From Pseudonocardia sp. (GTDB lineage: Bacteria > Actinomycetota > Actinomycetes > Mycobacteriales > Pseudonocardiaceae): DNA of 38,889 nt. The DNA is taken from the NCBI GenBank assembly GCA_016794615.1, contig JAEUJO010000138.1, positions 1 through 38,889 of the forward strand, in the 5' to 3' direction. A program made the position numbers and the translations under genes. Position 1 is the first letter of the stretch. Every line of letters begins with the position of its first letter. Shown here piece by piece: positions 24,284 to 34,684 of this stretch. Under the pieces are notes generated by a model. That model was not told where the DNA came from and made no database searches. It was given only the letters and a program-made list of their open reading frames with translations.

Positions 24284-25285
24284 TCAGCGTGACGGCGGAG
24301 AGCCGCTCGGGCGTGCACCGTCCGACGGCGGGCCACCGGGACCGCCCGGCACCCCCGAGGGGGCGCCGTCGCCGACCGGCTGCCCGACGCTCGGGGCCGT
24401 GGTGGTGTCGACGCCGACCGCCAGGCTGACCGTGTACCCGGCGGTGACGTCGCCGGCGACCGTGGCCACCTGGTGCGCCGCGCTGTCGTCGCCGAACACG
24501 TTGTCGGTCGCGAGGCTGATCGCGGCCAGGTTCGCGACCGACGCTTCGTAGCCGGGCTGGGCGTAGACCTGGTCGCACATGTCCTGCGGGAGGGCGATCT
24601 GGGACGTGGCGACGGCATTGGTCGCATCAGTGATCGACGCCTGGTCCGGGTAGACCTCGAAGTGGATGTGCGGCCAGCGCCCGGAGTAGCAGCCGGGGAC
24701 GATGCTGGTGTAGGTGACCCGCCCGGTGTCGTCCACGATCTGCACGCCGCGCAGGAAGTTCTGGTCCTCGAGGCCCTCGGAGTAGAGCGAGTAGCTGCCC
24801 TCGCGGGTGCAGTGCCAGACGTAGACGGCCGCGCCCGTGAACGGCTTGCCTGCCGCGAGGTCGGTGATCGTCAGCTCGAGCTGCATCGGCACTCCCTCGG
24901 CCACTCCGGTGGCACCACCGAAGCTGGACCGGATGTCGCTGCGGACGACGCCGCTCTCGGCGAGGACGTCCGGGCCGTTGGATCCGTCGCCCGGATACGG
25001 GCCTGCGGTCTCCTCCGGGATCTCGACGAGAGCTCCGGTCGCCGTGGTCGCCGCCGACCCGGTCGAGGTCGCCGCGGTCGTGCTCGAGGTGCCGGACCCG
25101 GTGCTCGCGCCGCAGGCCGCCAGCCCGGCGGTGACGGCGCCCAGGCCGAGCACCCGCAGCATCTGGCGGCGGCCCAGCAGCGTGGCGACGTCGAACCCCA
25201 GCCCCTGGTCGACCACCTCGTCGCCGGGCCGGGGCAGTGGCCGGCCCTGGTAGGTCGGGGTTCCACGCTCGTTCGCCGGTGACAC
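24284..25285 (-). CDS. Intradiol dioxygenase-like exported lipoprotein
   Basis: A 333-aa exported protein with an intradiol ring-cleavage dioxygenase core. The N-terminal region has a twin-arginine segment (GRRQMLRVLGLGA, about 38-50) and a lipobox LAAC with Cys at about 58, so it is probably a Tat-exported lipoprotein. The core has VWHCTREGSYS, then VPGCYSGRWPHIHFEVY: two Tyr and the HIH pair match the Tyr2His2 iron ligands of protocatechuate/catechol dioxygenases. A Thr/Ser linker follows the lipobox and a Gly/Pro/Ser-rich tail ends the protein. GTG 25285 has GGAGG 5-6 nt upstream. Known extracytoplasmic relatives are poorly studied; aromatic substrate unknown. Confidence 0.88.
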   Translation of the reverse strand: MSPANERGTPTYQGRPLPRPGDEVVDQGLGFDVATLLGRRQMLRVLGLGAVTAGLAACGASTGSGTSSTTAATSTGSAATTATGALVEIPEETAGPYPGDGSNGPDVLAESGVVRSDIRSSFGGATGVAEGVPMQLELTITDLAAGKPFTGAAVYVWHCTREGSYSLYSEGLEDQNFLRGVQIVDDTGRVTYTSIVPGCYSGRWPHIHFEVYPDQASITDATNAVATSQIALPQDMCDQVYAQPGYEASVANLAAISLATDNVFGDDSAAHQVATVAGDVTAGYTVSLAVGVDTTTAPSVGQPVGDGAPSGVPGGPGGPPSDGARPSGSPPSR

Positions 25286-25369
25286 TGGTACCTCCGTGGT
25301 GGGGTCGCGCCGTCGGTCATCATGCTGGGTCGGCGGGCTGTCCGCTTTGTGTGCGATCGCCGTGCGTGA

Positions 25370-27589
<2,220 letters not shown>

Positions 27590-27780
27590 TCGCGTCGTGA
27601 TCGTGCTCGACATCCGCCCTCGTGCCACCGCCGGTCGTCCGCGGTGACCGCGCACTGATCGGGAACCGGGGGGCTGTCCCCCGCCCCCGGTCGGGGCCGC
27701 CCCATCGTGCGGCGCGCCGAACGACCGTTCGATGACGACGTCCGGGACGTGACCGTCGTCCCCTGAGAACGGAGTCGTCA
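27590..27780. other. Spacer between argG and a small frame
   Basis: This gap holds the hairpin at 27665-27691, a 13-nt palindrome CGCGGTGACCGCG at 27640-27652 and a second, ACGTCCGGGACGT, at 27738-27750. The last lies about 30 nt before the small ORF at 27781 and could be its operator. Confidence 0.4.
27665..27691 (+). terminator. Putative argG terminator hairpin
   Basis: ACCGGGGG and CCCCCGGT form a perfect 8-bp GC-rich stem with an 11-nt loop 75 nt after the argG stop. There is no U-tract, as is common in actinobacteria. Confidence 0.5.
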
Positions 27781-27876
27781 TGGCCGAGAAGTCGGATCGT
27801 CCCTTCCCCCGCTCCACCGACGACAACCGCGGATGGTTCCGGCGCGTGCCGGCCGCCCTCGCCGCCGCCTGCTGAG
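27781..27876 (+). CDS. Possible 31-aa peptide
   Basis: ATG 27781 with GGAG 6-7 nt upstream opens 31 codons: a polar, charged N-terminus (MAEKSDRPFPRSTDDNRGWF), then RRVPAALAAAC and a stop. The short Ala/Leu tail ending in Cys does not look like a membrane anchor. I do not recognise it; it is not like the mycofactocin precursor, which ends in a Gly-Val-Tyr motif. The ribosome site and the upstream palindrome are the only support. Confidence 0.35.
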
Positions 27877-27971
27877 GGGCCGGCGAACGGTCGAGGTCGA
27901 AGAGCTGGTGGCAGGTGCGCGCCGGTGCCCCAGGGCTGCGTGCACAGCCGACCGATGTCGCCCCGGACCGG

Positions 27972-28724
27972 TCACCGCGCCGTCCGCGCCGCCGCGCGCA
28001 GGCCCGCCTCGGTCGACGGCAGCTGCAGCGACCACAACTGCCGCTCCTGCTCCACCGCGATCGCCTGCTCCGCGGTCAGCGTCCGCTCCTCGTGCAGTGA
28101 GCGCTTGGTGAGCAGCACCAGCTCGCGCGGGGCGGCGGCCGCGGCGCGGGCGAGCGCGTCCGCCGCCGGGAGCAGGTCGTCGTCCGCGGTCGCCTCGAGC
28201 ACGAGCCCGGCCACCTGCGCGGACGCGGCGTCCAGCCGGCGCCGGCAGAGCGCCATCGCCGCGGCCGTCTGCGGCCCGACGAGCTCCTGCAGCATCCGCA
28301 GATGCCCACCGCTGGGGTGCAGCCCGATCGCCGGGAACCGACAGTCGAACCAGGCCGACGCACCCGCCACCCGGACGTCGCAGACCAGCGCCAGATTCAG
28401 GCCGGCGCCGACGGCGGGCCCGTTGACCGCGGCGACCGTCACCAGCGGCGAGCGCCGGACGCGGTCGAACCCGCCGTAGACACGGTGCAGCCCGGTCAGG
28501 TCGCCGTCGGCGGCGGCGAGCAGGTCCGCGAGGTCGGCCCCGGCACAGAACGCGGGGCCGGCGCCGGTGAGCACGACGGCGGTGACGTCGCCATGGGCCT
28601 CCAGCTCGTCGAACGCGGCCGTCAGGTCGCCGACCAGCGGGCCGGAGAGGATGTTGCGCCGGGCCGGGTCGTCCAGGGTGACCCTGGCGACCCCGTCCTC
28701 GGCCTCGACACGCACGAGTGGCAT
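27972..28724 (-). CDS. Enoyl-CoA hydratase/isomerase family protein
   Basis: A 250-aa crotonase-fold protein. It keeps the CoA/oxyanion-hole signatures GAGPAFCAGADLADLL and VNGPAVGAGLNLALVCDVRVA. However, the segment that normally holds the two catalytic glutamates of hydratases (PE...GGTQRL and AME) reads CRFPAIGLHPSGGHLRML and AAAMAL, with no Glu at either place, so simple hydratase activity is doubtful. Other crotonase reactions (hydrolase, isomerase, decarboxylase) or a non-catalytic role are possible. ATG 28724 has no clear Shine-Dalgarno. It diverges from the glutamine amidotransferase gene. Confidence 0.87.
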   Translation of the reverse strand: MPLVRVEAEDGVARVTLDDPARRNILSGPLVGDLTAAFDELEAHGDVTAVVLTGAGPAFCAGADLADLLAAADGDLTGLHRVYGGFDRVRRSPLVTVAAVNGPAVGAGLNLALVCDVRVAGASAWFDCRFPAIGLHPSGGHLRMLQELVGPQTAAAMALCRRRLDAASAQVAGLVLEATADDDLLPAADALARAAAAAPRELVLLTKRSLHEERTLTAEQAIAVEQERQLWSLQLPSTEAGLRAAARTAR

Positions 28725-28752
28725 GGCCCAGGCTCGCACACGAGGGGTCGCG

Positions 28753-28783
28753 TAGCGTGCCGGTGGCAGCGACCACCGGCACG
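28753..28783 (+). promoter_or_regulatory. -10 box overlapping an 11-bp hairpin
   Basis: TAGCGT at 28753-28758 looks like a -10 box for the amidotransferase gene. Overlapping its 3' end is a perfect inverted repeat: CGTGCCGGTGG (28756-28766), a 6-nt loop, and CCACCGGCACG (28773-28783). The Shine-Dalgarno GGGAGG follows at 28786. The position fits a repressor operator or a 5'-leader hairpin. Confidence 0.5.
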
Positions 28784-28799
28784 ACGGGAGGTGGGCCAG

Positions 28800-29762
28800 A
28801 TGTGTCGGCTCTTCGGCCTGCACGCAGGCACCGCGACGGTGTCCGCCACCTTCTGGCTGCTCGACGCCCCGGACAGCCTGGCCGCGCAGAGCCACCGCAA
28901 CCCGGACGGAGCGGGCATCGGCGTGTTCGGCCCCGGCGGTGTCCCGCGCGTCGACAAGCAGCCCATCGCCGCCTGGGCGGACGCCGCCTTCGCCACCGAG
29001 GCCCGCACGCTCACCGGGACGACCTTCGTCGCGCACGTGCGCCACGCCAGCACCGGCGGTCGCACCGTCGCCAACACCCATCCGTTCGAGCAGGCCGGGC
29101 GGCTGTTCGCGCACAACGGCGTCGTGCAAGGCCTCGACCGGCTCGACGCACGGCTCGCCGAGCGGGGCGCGGCGGGCCTCGTGCATGGTCAGACCGACAG
29201 CGAGCGGGTCTTCGCGTTGATCACTGCCGAGATCGCCGGGCACGGCGGGGACGTGCGAGCCGGGCTGACGGCGGCGATCGCCTGGGTCGCCGGGCAGCTG
29301 CCGGTGTACTCCGCCAATTTCGTCCTGATCACCGCCACCGACCTCTGGGCCCTGCGCTACCCGATCGCCAACGAGCTCTGGCTGCTTCCCCGCCCGGTGG
29401 GGGGCACCGCAGGCGGGCAAGGGCTGGACGGCCGCACCGACCGCATCCACGCGCGCTCCCCGGAGCTGGCCGCCCGGGCCGGCGTCGTCGTCGCCAGCGA
29501 GCCGATGGACGACGACCCGGCGTGGCGCCCGGTGCAGAGCGGCGAACTGGTGCACATCGGCCCCGACCTCACGGTCGAGGTGTCCGTCCCGTTTCCCGAT
29601 CCCCCGGCCCACCCGCTCACCCTGGCCGACCTGCTGCCGCACGAGGCCGCCTCGCAGACCGCCGGGGGCGTCCGCACGGCAGCACCGCGGGCCGACCGCC
29701 TGCACCACGGGAGCCGGGCGGGCGGCCCGCCGGGAGACGCGTCTGGCACCCTGCCTCTGTGA
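28800..29762 (+). CDS. Class II glutamine amidotransferase
   Basis: A 320-aa Ntn-hydrolase of the class II glutamine amidotransferase type (YafJ/EgtC-like). The nucleophile is Cys2, exposed by Met removal (MCRLFGLHAG). Family blocks follow: SHRNPDGAGIG, FVAHVRHASTGG, NTHPFEQAGRLFAHNGVV and GQTDSERVFALI. GGGAGG lies about 10 nt before ATG 28800. The C-terminal about 40 residues are low-complexity. EgtC acts in ergothioneine synthesis, but no other egt gene is here, so the physiological substrate is open. The stop overlaps the next gene's GTG (GTGA). Confidence 0.9.
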   Translation: MCRLFGLHAGTATVSATFWLLDAPDSLAAQSHRNPDGAGIGVFGPGGVPRVDKQPIAAWADAAFATEARTLTGTTFVAHVRHASTGGRTVANTHPFEQAGRLFAHNGVVQGLDRLDARLAERGAAGLVHGQTDSERVFALITAEIAGHGGDVRAGLTAAIAWVAGQLPVYSANFVLITATDLWALRYPIANELWLLPRPVGGTAGGQGLDGRTDRIHARSPELAARAGVVVASEPMDDDPAWRPVQSGELVHIGPDLTVEVSVPFPDPPAHPLTLADLLPHEAASQTAGGVRTAAPRADRLHHGSRAGGPPGDASGTLPL

Positions 29763-31360
29763 GCCCGACAAGCCGTGGCCGCCGTCCGAAGAGGAAGGCC
29801 GCCGGAGCGCGTGACCGCCGTCGCGAGCGGGACGCGCCGCTCGCCGCGATGCTGCGCGAGGTCGGTCACGACCTCGCGCAGGCCACGGATGCCCTCGATG
29901 CCGAGCTGATCGTCTCCGCACTCGCGGGGTCGTGGTGGGACATCGAGCTCGCCGAGGCCGACCCGGAGGTCGAGTTCGGCGAGCGGCTCGTCGCGTACGC
30001 CGCGGGACGCCGGAACAGCCGCCCGGCCCTGGCACTGCTGCGGGTGATGGCCGTGCTCGGCACACCGGCGCAGCGGGAGGCCGCCGCCGCGGGCGCTGCC
30101 GCCCTCGCCGCCTCCGGGGTGCCCGACCCGGCGTGGGTGGACGACCTGCGCACGGTGCGGCACACCGGGAGCTGGGCGTACGGCGACGTCTTCGGCGACG
30201 AGACGAGCGTCCTGCTCTGCTTCGACCGCCCGGGGCGCCCGCACGGCGTGATCGTGCTGGTCGACCACACCCTCGGCGGCATTGCGAAGGACGCCTTCGT
30301 CGTCGACGAACCGGACGAGAGAGTCGGAGACATGCGCGCGATGGCCGACGAGACGGCCTGGGTCCGCGAACTCACCGCCGTCGACGCCGCGACGCTCCTG
30401 GTCCCCGCCTTCGCCGCCACCGACGCCGGCCGGGAGCTCCCCCTCGGTGATGCCTTCCGTGACACCCGCGCGCTCGCCGTCGCCCGGCTGGGGCTGCTGC
30501 CGGAACCGCCTGCGGTCCTGCCGCGCCGGACGGAGGATCCCGAGTCGCTCGCCGAGGAGTTCCTCACCTCCGACGCCCGGCCGCGCGACATCGACATCGA
30601 CATCGACGCCGTCGACGCCTGCGCGCGGCTCGTGGCGCGGCTGATGGCGGAGATCGACGGGCAGCCGGGGCGGGTGAGCCCGGTGAAGCTCGAGCTCCTG
30701 CTGGACGAGCACCTCCTGGCCGTTCTCGACGAGGACGACCCCGAGTGGGAGGTCCTGCCGGCCGTCCTTCGGGCCTGGGTCGGGTGGGCGGCCGAACGCG
30801 CGGGGCTCTCGTCGCCGGCACGCGCGTTGCTCGACGAGGCCGCGGACGCGTTCCTCGAGGGCCTGGCCTTCGACGCGCCGGAGGAGCTCCTCGATGCGCT
30901 GCTCGCCGACGTGCCGGACGACGTCACGCCCGAGGAGTTGAACGACATCCTGGCCCGGCGCATGTTCGCCGTGGGCGGCCCGTCGATCCTCGACGACGAC
31001 GGGGAGCTGACGATCGACCCCGCAGACCCGGACCAGCGCGCACTGGCCGTCCGCAGGGAGCACCCCGAGTACGCCGAGGCGCTCTCCGACCTCGTCGGGG
31101 AGGCGCTGGTGGACGGGGTCAACCCCCGGCTGCACCTCGCGCTCCACGAGATCGTCACCAACCAGCTCTGGGACGCCGATCCCCCCGGTGTCTGGCCGGC
31201 CGCGCTGCGTCTGTTCGCGTCCGGCATGGACCGCCACGACGTGTTGCACGCCCTCGGCGAGGTCGCCACCCGTCATGTGCACGCGGCGCTGCACGAGCGG
31301 CGCCCCTACGATGCCGCGGCCTACGGCGCCGATCTCGAGGCGCTCGCCCGGCGGCACTGA
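29759..31360 (+). CDS. DUF1841-like hypothetical protein
   Basis: A 533-aa soluble acidic protein. After a basic start (TSRGRRPKRKAAGARDRRRERD) it is mostly helical, with an Asp/Ile repeat (DIDIDIDAVDA) in the middle. The C-terminal part, HLALHEIVTNQL...RLFASGMDRHDVLHALGEV, resembles the DUF1841 family, whose conserved His/Glu/Arg residues suggest a metal or nucleotide site. Function unknown. The GTG start at 29759 overlaps the amidotransferase stop by 4 nt, so the two proteins are probably made together. Confidence 0.8.
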   Translation: MSPTSRGRRPKRKAAGARDRRRERDAPLAAMLREVGHDLAQATDALDAELIVSALAGSWWDIELAEADPEVEFGERLVAYAAGRRNSRPALALLRVMAVLGTPAQREAAAAGAAALAASGVPDPAWVDDLRTVRHTGSWAYGDVFGDETSVLLCFDRPGRPHGVIVLVDHTLGGIAKDAFVVDEPDERVGDMRAMADETAWVRELTAVDAATLLVPAFAATDAGRELPLGDAFRDTRALAVARLGLLPEPPAVLPRRTEDPESLAEEFLTSDARPRDIDIDIDAVDACARLVARLMAEIDGQPGRVSPVKLELLLDEHLLAVLDEDDPEWEVLPAVLRAWVGWAAERAGLSSPARALLDEAADAFLEGLAFDAPEELLDALLADVPDDVTPEELNDILARRMFAVGGPSILDDDGELTIDPADPDQRALAVRREHPEYAEALSDLVGEALVDGVNPRLHLALHEIVTNQLWDADPPGVWPAALRLFASGMDRHDVLHALGEVATRHVHAALHERRPYDAAAYGADLEALARRH

Positions 31361-31396
31361 GGGGCCGAGGTGCCGCGAACCCGGTCTCGACCGGCG

Positions 31397-31585
31397 TCAC
31401 GCCCGACCGGGCGCCGGCACGTCCTCGGTCGGATCGGCATCCGGGCCCGAGGCCGGACGTCCGCACCGCCAGCACCGGTCCGGCTGCCCGGCGCTCGGCA
31501 TCGCCCCGCAGGCCGGGCACAGCTCGTGCAGCCAGCAGACCGCGTCGCCGACCGGCTCGTCACCGTCGTCCTGCTCGATGGTCAT
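31397..31585 (-). CDS. Small zinc-ribbon protein
   Basis: A 62-aa protein with two CxxC knuckles (CPACG and CWRCG) 18-20 residues apart, which should bind one zinc as a zinc ribbon, preceded by an acidic N-terminus with a further CWLHELC segment. GGAGGCGGG precedes ATG 31585 closely, and a CATACT -10-like box lies about 25 nt upstream. It converges with the DUF1841-like gene (36-nt gap) and could be a nucleic-acid-binding or protein-binding module. Function unknown. Confidence 0.7.
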   Translation of the reverse strand: MTIEQDDGDEPVGDAVCWLHELCPACGAMPSAGQPDRCWRCGRPASGPDADPTEDVPAPGRA

Positions 31586-31734
31586 CCCGCCTCCGTCCGC
31601 GCTCGCCCCAGTATGCGCCGCGCTGCCGCTGGACGACATGCTCGCCGCGAGCGTCACCGGACGGCTGCGCACCCAACCGCCACGTGACACCCGCGGCGAT
31701 CATCGGCCCGCGCTCCGGTGCGGCGGTGATCGGG

Positions 31735-32796
31735 TCAGGCCGGGAAGGCCGTCCACCGCGCCGCCGCCCCCATGCTCCCGAGCACCAGCAACGCCGCCAG
31801 GCCCGCCAGCCACACGCTCACCTCGACGTCGCGGGTCTGGGTCTGCACCGTGCGCGGGAGGTCGGCCAGCACATGCTGCAGCCGGTCCGCGTCCGCAGCC
31901 GCGAAGTACTGGCCGCCGGTGACGTCGGCGACCTGTCGGAGGGTGGCCTCGTCCGCGACGAGGTAGTTCCGGCCGCCCAGGCCTCCGCCGACGTAGCCAC
32001 CGCGGCCCTCGACTCCCCGCCCGCCGAGTTGCGCCGCTGTGCACATCATCGACGTCGGGTTCCGCGTCCCGAAGCCGATCGGGTACACCCGCACGCCGCG
32101 CTGGGCGGCGATCTGCGCCGCGTCGACCGGCTCGACGCCCCGGGTGTTGGCACCGTCGGTGAGCAGCACGACGATCTCCGGTGCGTAGTTGCCTGCGGGC
32201 CTCGGTGGCGCGGGGCCCGGCCCGGGGTCCCCGGGATCGGCGGGGGCGACGTCCGGGTTGATCTCGGCGATGGCGTCGACGGACTTGAGGATCGCGGCGC
32301 CGATCGTGGTGCCCCGGCCCGTGGTCAGCGTGTCGATCGCCTGGAGCAGCGCGGCGCGGTCCGTCGTCGGCGCCACGGCGACCTGGGCGAAACCGGCGAA
32401 CAGCACCAGGCCGATGCGCGTGTCGCCGTTCTGCGCCTGCACGAAGTCGCGCACCGCCGTCTGGGCCGCCGTCAGCCGGTTGGGCTGGACGTCCGTCGCG
32501 CACATCGACCCCGAGACGTCGAGCGCGAGGATCATGGCCGCCTCCGAGACGGGCACGTCCACGCTCAGCCGGGGCCGGGCCGCGGCCAATCCGAGCGCGG
32601 CGAGGGCGGCCAGCAGCAGCGCGACGGGGACGTGCCGTTTCCATGCCGCGCGCCGCGGGGCCGCCGCCCGGATCAGCGCGACGCTCGAGTACCGCACCGC
32701 CCGCCGGCGCTTGCGGCGCAGCTGCCACACGTATGCGCCGGCGAGCAGCGGCACAGCGAGCAGCGCGAGGAGCGCGAGGGGCCAGGTGACGCTCAC
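31735..32796 (-). CDS. VWA domain membrane protein, BatA/BatB-like
   Basis: A 353-aa protein with two N-terminal membrane helices (about 4-22 and 53-72), a von Willebrand A domain and a C-terminal helix. The metal site DVSGSM (MIDAS DxSxS) is complete, with the later T in LTTGRGTT and D in LLTDGANT. A Pro/Gly-rich insert (GDPGDPGPGPAPPRPAG) interrupts the domain before the LLTDGAN strand. GTG 32796 overlaps the preceding VWA gene's stop by 4 nt (GTGA). It is the last gene of the protease-MoxR-DUF58-VWA-VWA operon and probably acts in the membrane with its partner. Confidence 0.92.
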   Translation of the reverse strand: MSVTWPLALLALLAVPLLAGAYVWQLRRKRRRAVRYSSVALIRAAAPRRAAWKRHVPVALLLAALAALGLAAARPRLSVDVPVSEAAMILALDVSGSMCATDVQPNRLTAAQTAVRDFVQAQNGDTRIGLVLFAGFAQVAVAPTTDRAALLQAIDTLTTGRGTTIGAAILKSVDAIAEINPDVAPADPGDPGPGPAPPRPAGNYAPEIVVLLTDGANTRGVEPVDAAQIAAQRGVRVYPIGFGTRNPTSMMCTAAQLGGRGVEGRGGYVGGGLGGRNYLVADEATLRQVADVTGGQYFAAADADRLQHVLADLPRTVQTQTRDVEVSVWLAGLAALLVLGSMGAAARWTAFPA

Positions 32797-33779
32797 AGCA
32801 CCCGCCCGAACCAGAGCAGGGAGAGCCCGACACCGACGAGCACGAGCAGCCCGGCCGTGGCGGCGAGCAGGCCGGTGACCTCGATGCGCTGGGTCTCGAC
32901 CGTCCACTCCAGGTCGATGGCGTCGGCCACCCCGGCCAGCGCCGCCGTGTCGGCAGCCGCGACGTAGCGGCCGTCGGTGTGCTCGGCGATCGTGCGGAGC
33001 GTGGGCTCGTCCAGGGCGGTCGCGAGCTGGAAGCCGTCGACCTCGATCACGGCGCCGCGCGGCGACCCGATCCCGACCGGGTAGACGCGCACGCCCGCGC
33101 TGGACGCGAGATCGGCGACCTCGACCGGGTCCGGCTCGGCCGTGTTCTCCCCGTCGGAGAACAGGACGACGGCCGCGGAGCCGTGGTAGCCGAGGTCCGG
33201 GCCCTGCGCCTCGACGCCGGTCGACGTGCCCGGCGCGTCGAGCAGCACCGTCTTGCCGGTGATCGCGCTCAGCGAGGTCTGCAGCCCGCTGCCCAGTGCC
33301 GTGCCCCCGCCCGGCTGGAGGCGGTCGATCGCGGCGAGCACGCTCGCCCGGTCCGCGGTCGGCAGCTGGGTGACGAGCCCGCTGGTACCGAACGCGACGA
33401 CCCCCACGCGCACGGTGGGTGGCTGGCGGTCGACGACGGTGCGGGCCGCGGCCTTCGCGACGTCCATCCGCGTCGGGCTGAGGTCGGTGGCGGTCATGCT
33501 CGACGACACGTCGAACGCCAGCACCACGGTGCCCTCCCGACGCGGGAGCGGAACTCCGATCTCGGGCCGGGCGAGCGCGAGGACGAGCAGTGCGAAGGCG
33601 CCGAGCAGCAGTGCGGCCGGCACCGTGGCCCGCCGACCGGGGGTGGGGCCGGCCAGGCCGAGTGCGGCCAGCTCGGCGCGGCGGGTCGCCCGGGTGCGCA
33701 GCAACCGCCGGTACCAGAGGACGACGAGCGGGATGGCCGCGAGTGCCACGAGTAGCCAGGGCCACGCGAACGTCACCAT
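32793..33779 (-). CDS. VWA domain membrane protein, BatA/BatB-like
   Basis: A 328-aa protein with the same layout as the next gene: N-terminal helices (about 6-24 and 54-72), a VWA domain with the MIDAS motif DVSSSM, GGGTALGSGL and LFSDGENT, and a C-terminal helix (about 300-322). Such paired VWA proteins next to MoxR and DUF58 genes are known from BatA/BatB (aerotolerance-type) operons. ATG 33779 overlaps the DUF58 stop by 7 nt (ATGGTGA). Confidence 0.93.
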   Translation of the reverse strand: MVTFAWPWLLVALAAIPLVVLWYRRLLRTRATRRAELAALGLAGPTPGRRATVPAALLLGAFALLVLALARPEIGVPLPRREGTVVLAFDVSSSMTATDLSPTRMDVAKAAARTVVDRQPPTVRVGVVAFGTSGLVTQLPTADRASVLAAIDRLQPGGGTALGSGLQTSLSAITGKTVLLDAPGTSTGVEAQGPDLGYHGSAAVVLFSDGENTAEPDPVEVADLASSAGVRVYPVGIGSPRGAVIEVDGFQLATALDEPTLRTIAEHTDGRYVAAADTAALAGVADAIDLEWTVETQRIEVTGLLAATAGLLVLVGVGLSLLWFGRVL

Positions 33780-34684
33780 CGGCGGCCACCCGACCGCGCC
33801 CGCCGGCGCAGGTGGGCGAGGCGGAACAGGGCGCGCACGAGGTCGTCGTCCGTGGCGACCGGGTGCAGGTCGAGCCCGGCGGATGCCAGCTCGGCGACGA
33901 GGGTCGCCTGCCGCTCGTCGGCCGCGGCCGCCAGCCGCCGCCGGAACCCGGGGTCGTCGGTGTCGACGAAGATCACTTCGCCGGTCTCGGCGTCCTCGAC
34001 GTAGATCGTCCCGACCGCGGGCAGGTCGAACTCACGCCGGTCCACCACCTGGATCGCCACCACGTCGTGCCGTCGCGCGAGCTGGCCGAGGAGCCCCTGC
34101 CAGCCCGGCTCGGACAGGAAGTCCGAGATGATCACCACGAGCGACCGGCGCCGCAGGATCCCGAGCGTTGCGCGCAGTGCGGCGCCGAGGTCCGTCGTGC
34201 CCGCCGCCGGGACGGCGGGTCGCAGCAGCCGCGAGAGGATCCGGAGCACCTGGTTGCGGCCCGACGCGGGCGGGATCGTCTCCCGCACGCCTGAGTCGAA
34301 CAGCAGCGCGCCGACCCGGTTCCCGCCGCGCGAGAGCAGCTGCGCCACCGTGGCCGCGACCTCGGTGAGCACGACGTGCTTGTGCCGCTGCACCGGCCCG
34401 AAGTCCATCGACGCGGAGAGGTCGAGCAGCAGCCACGCGGTGACCTCGCGGTCCTCCAGGTACTCGCGCACATGCGCGACGTCCGTGCGCGCGGTGACGT
34501 TCCAGTCGACGTGGCGCAGGTCGTCGCCGAACTGGTACTCGCGCAGGTCCGCGACGTCGACTCCGGTGCCGCGGAACACCGTGCGGTAGTCGCCCTGCAG
34601 GCGTCCGTCGAGCCGCCGCAGCACCCGCCACTCGAGGCGGCGCAGCACGCGCTCCGGCGTGAGCGCCGCCGCCTGCTCCGTCAC
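33773..34684 (-). CDS. DUF58 domain protein
   Basis: A 303-aa DUF58 protein, the usual companion of MoxR ATPases. Signature blocks are GDYRTVFRGTGVDVADLREYQFGDDLRHVDWNVTARTD (in parts) and YLEDREVTAWLLLDLSASMDFG, a degenerate VWA-like site (DLSASM). GTG 34684 overlaps the moxR stop (GTGA). Unlike many relatives it has no N-terminal membrane helices. It is proposed to be a substrate or adaptor of MoxR. Confidence 0.93.
   Translation of the reverse strand: MTEQAAALTPERVLRRLEWRVLRRLDGRLQGDYRTVFRGTGVDVADLREYQFGDDLRHVDWNVTARTDVAHVREYLEDREVTAWLLLDLSASMDFGPVQRHKHVVLTEVAATVAQLLSRGGNRVGALLFDSGVRETIPPASGRNQVLRILSRLLRPAVPAAGTTDLGAALRATLGILRRRSLVVIISDFLSEPGWQGLLGQLARRHDVVAIQVVDRREFDLPAVGTIYVEDAETGEVIFVDTDDPGFRRRLAAAADERQATLVAELASAGLDLHPVATDDDLVRALFRLAHLRRRARSGGRRW

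Noticed and set aside
31690..31734. CGATCA/TGATCG symmetry after the last VWA gene as a terminator
   Set aside because: A 6-bp stem with a loop of about 24 nt is too weak to claim.
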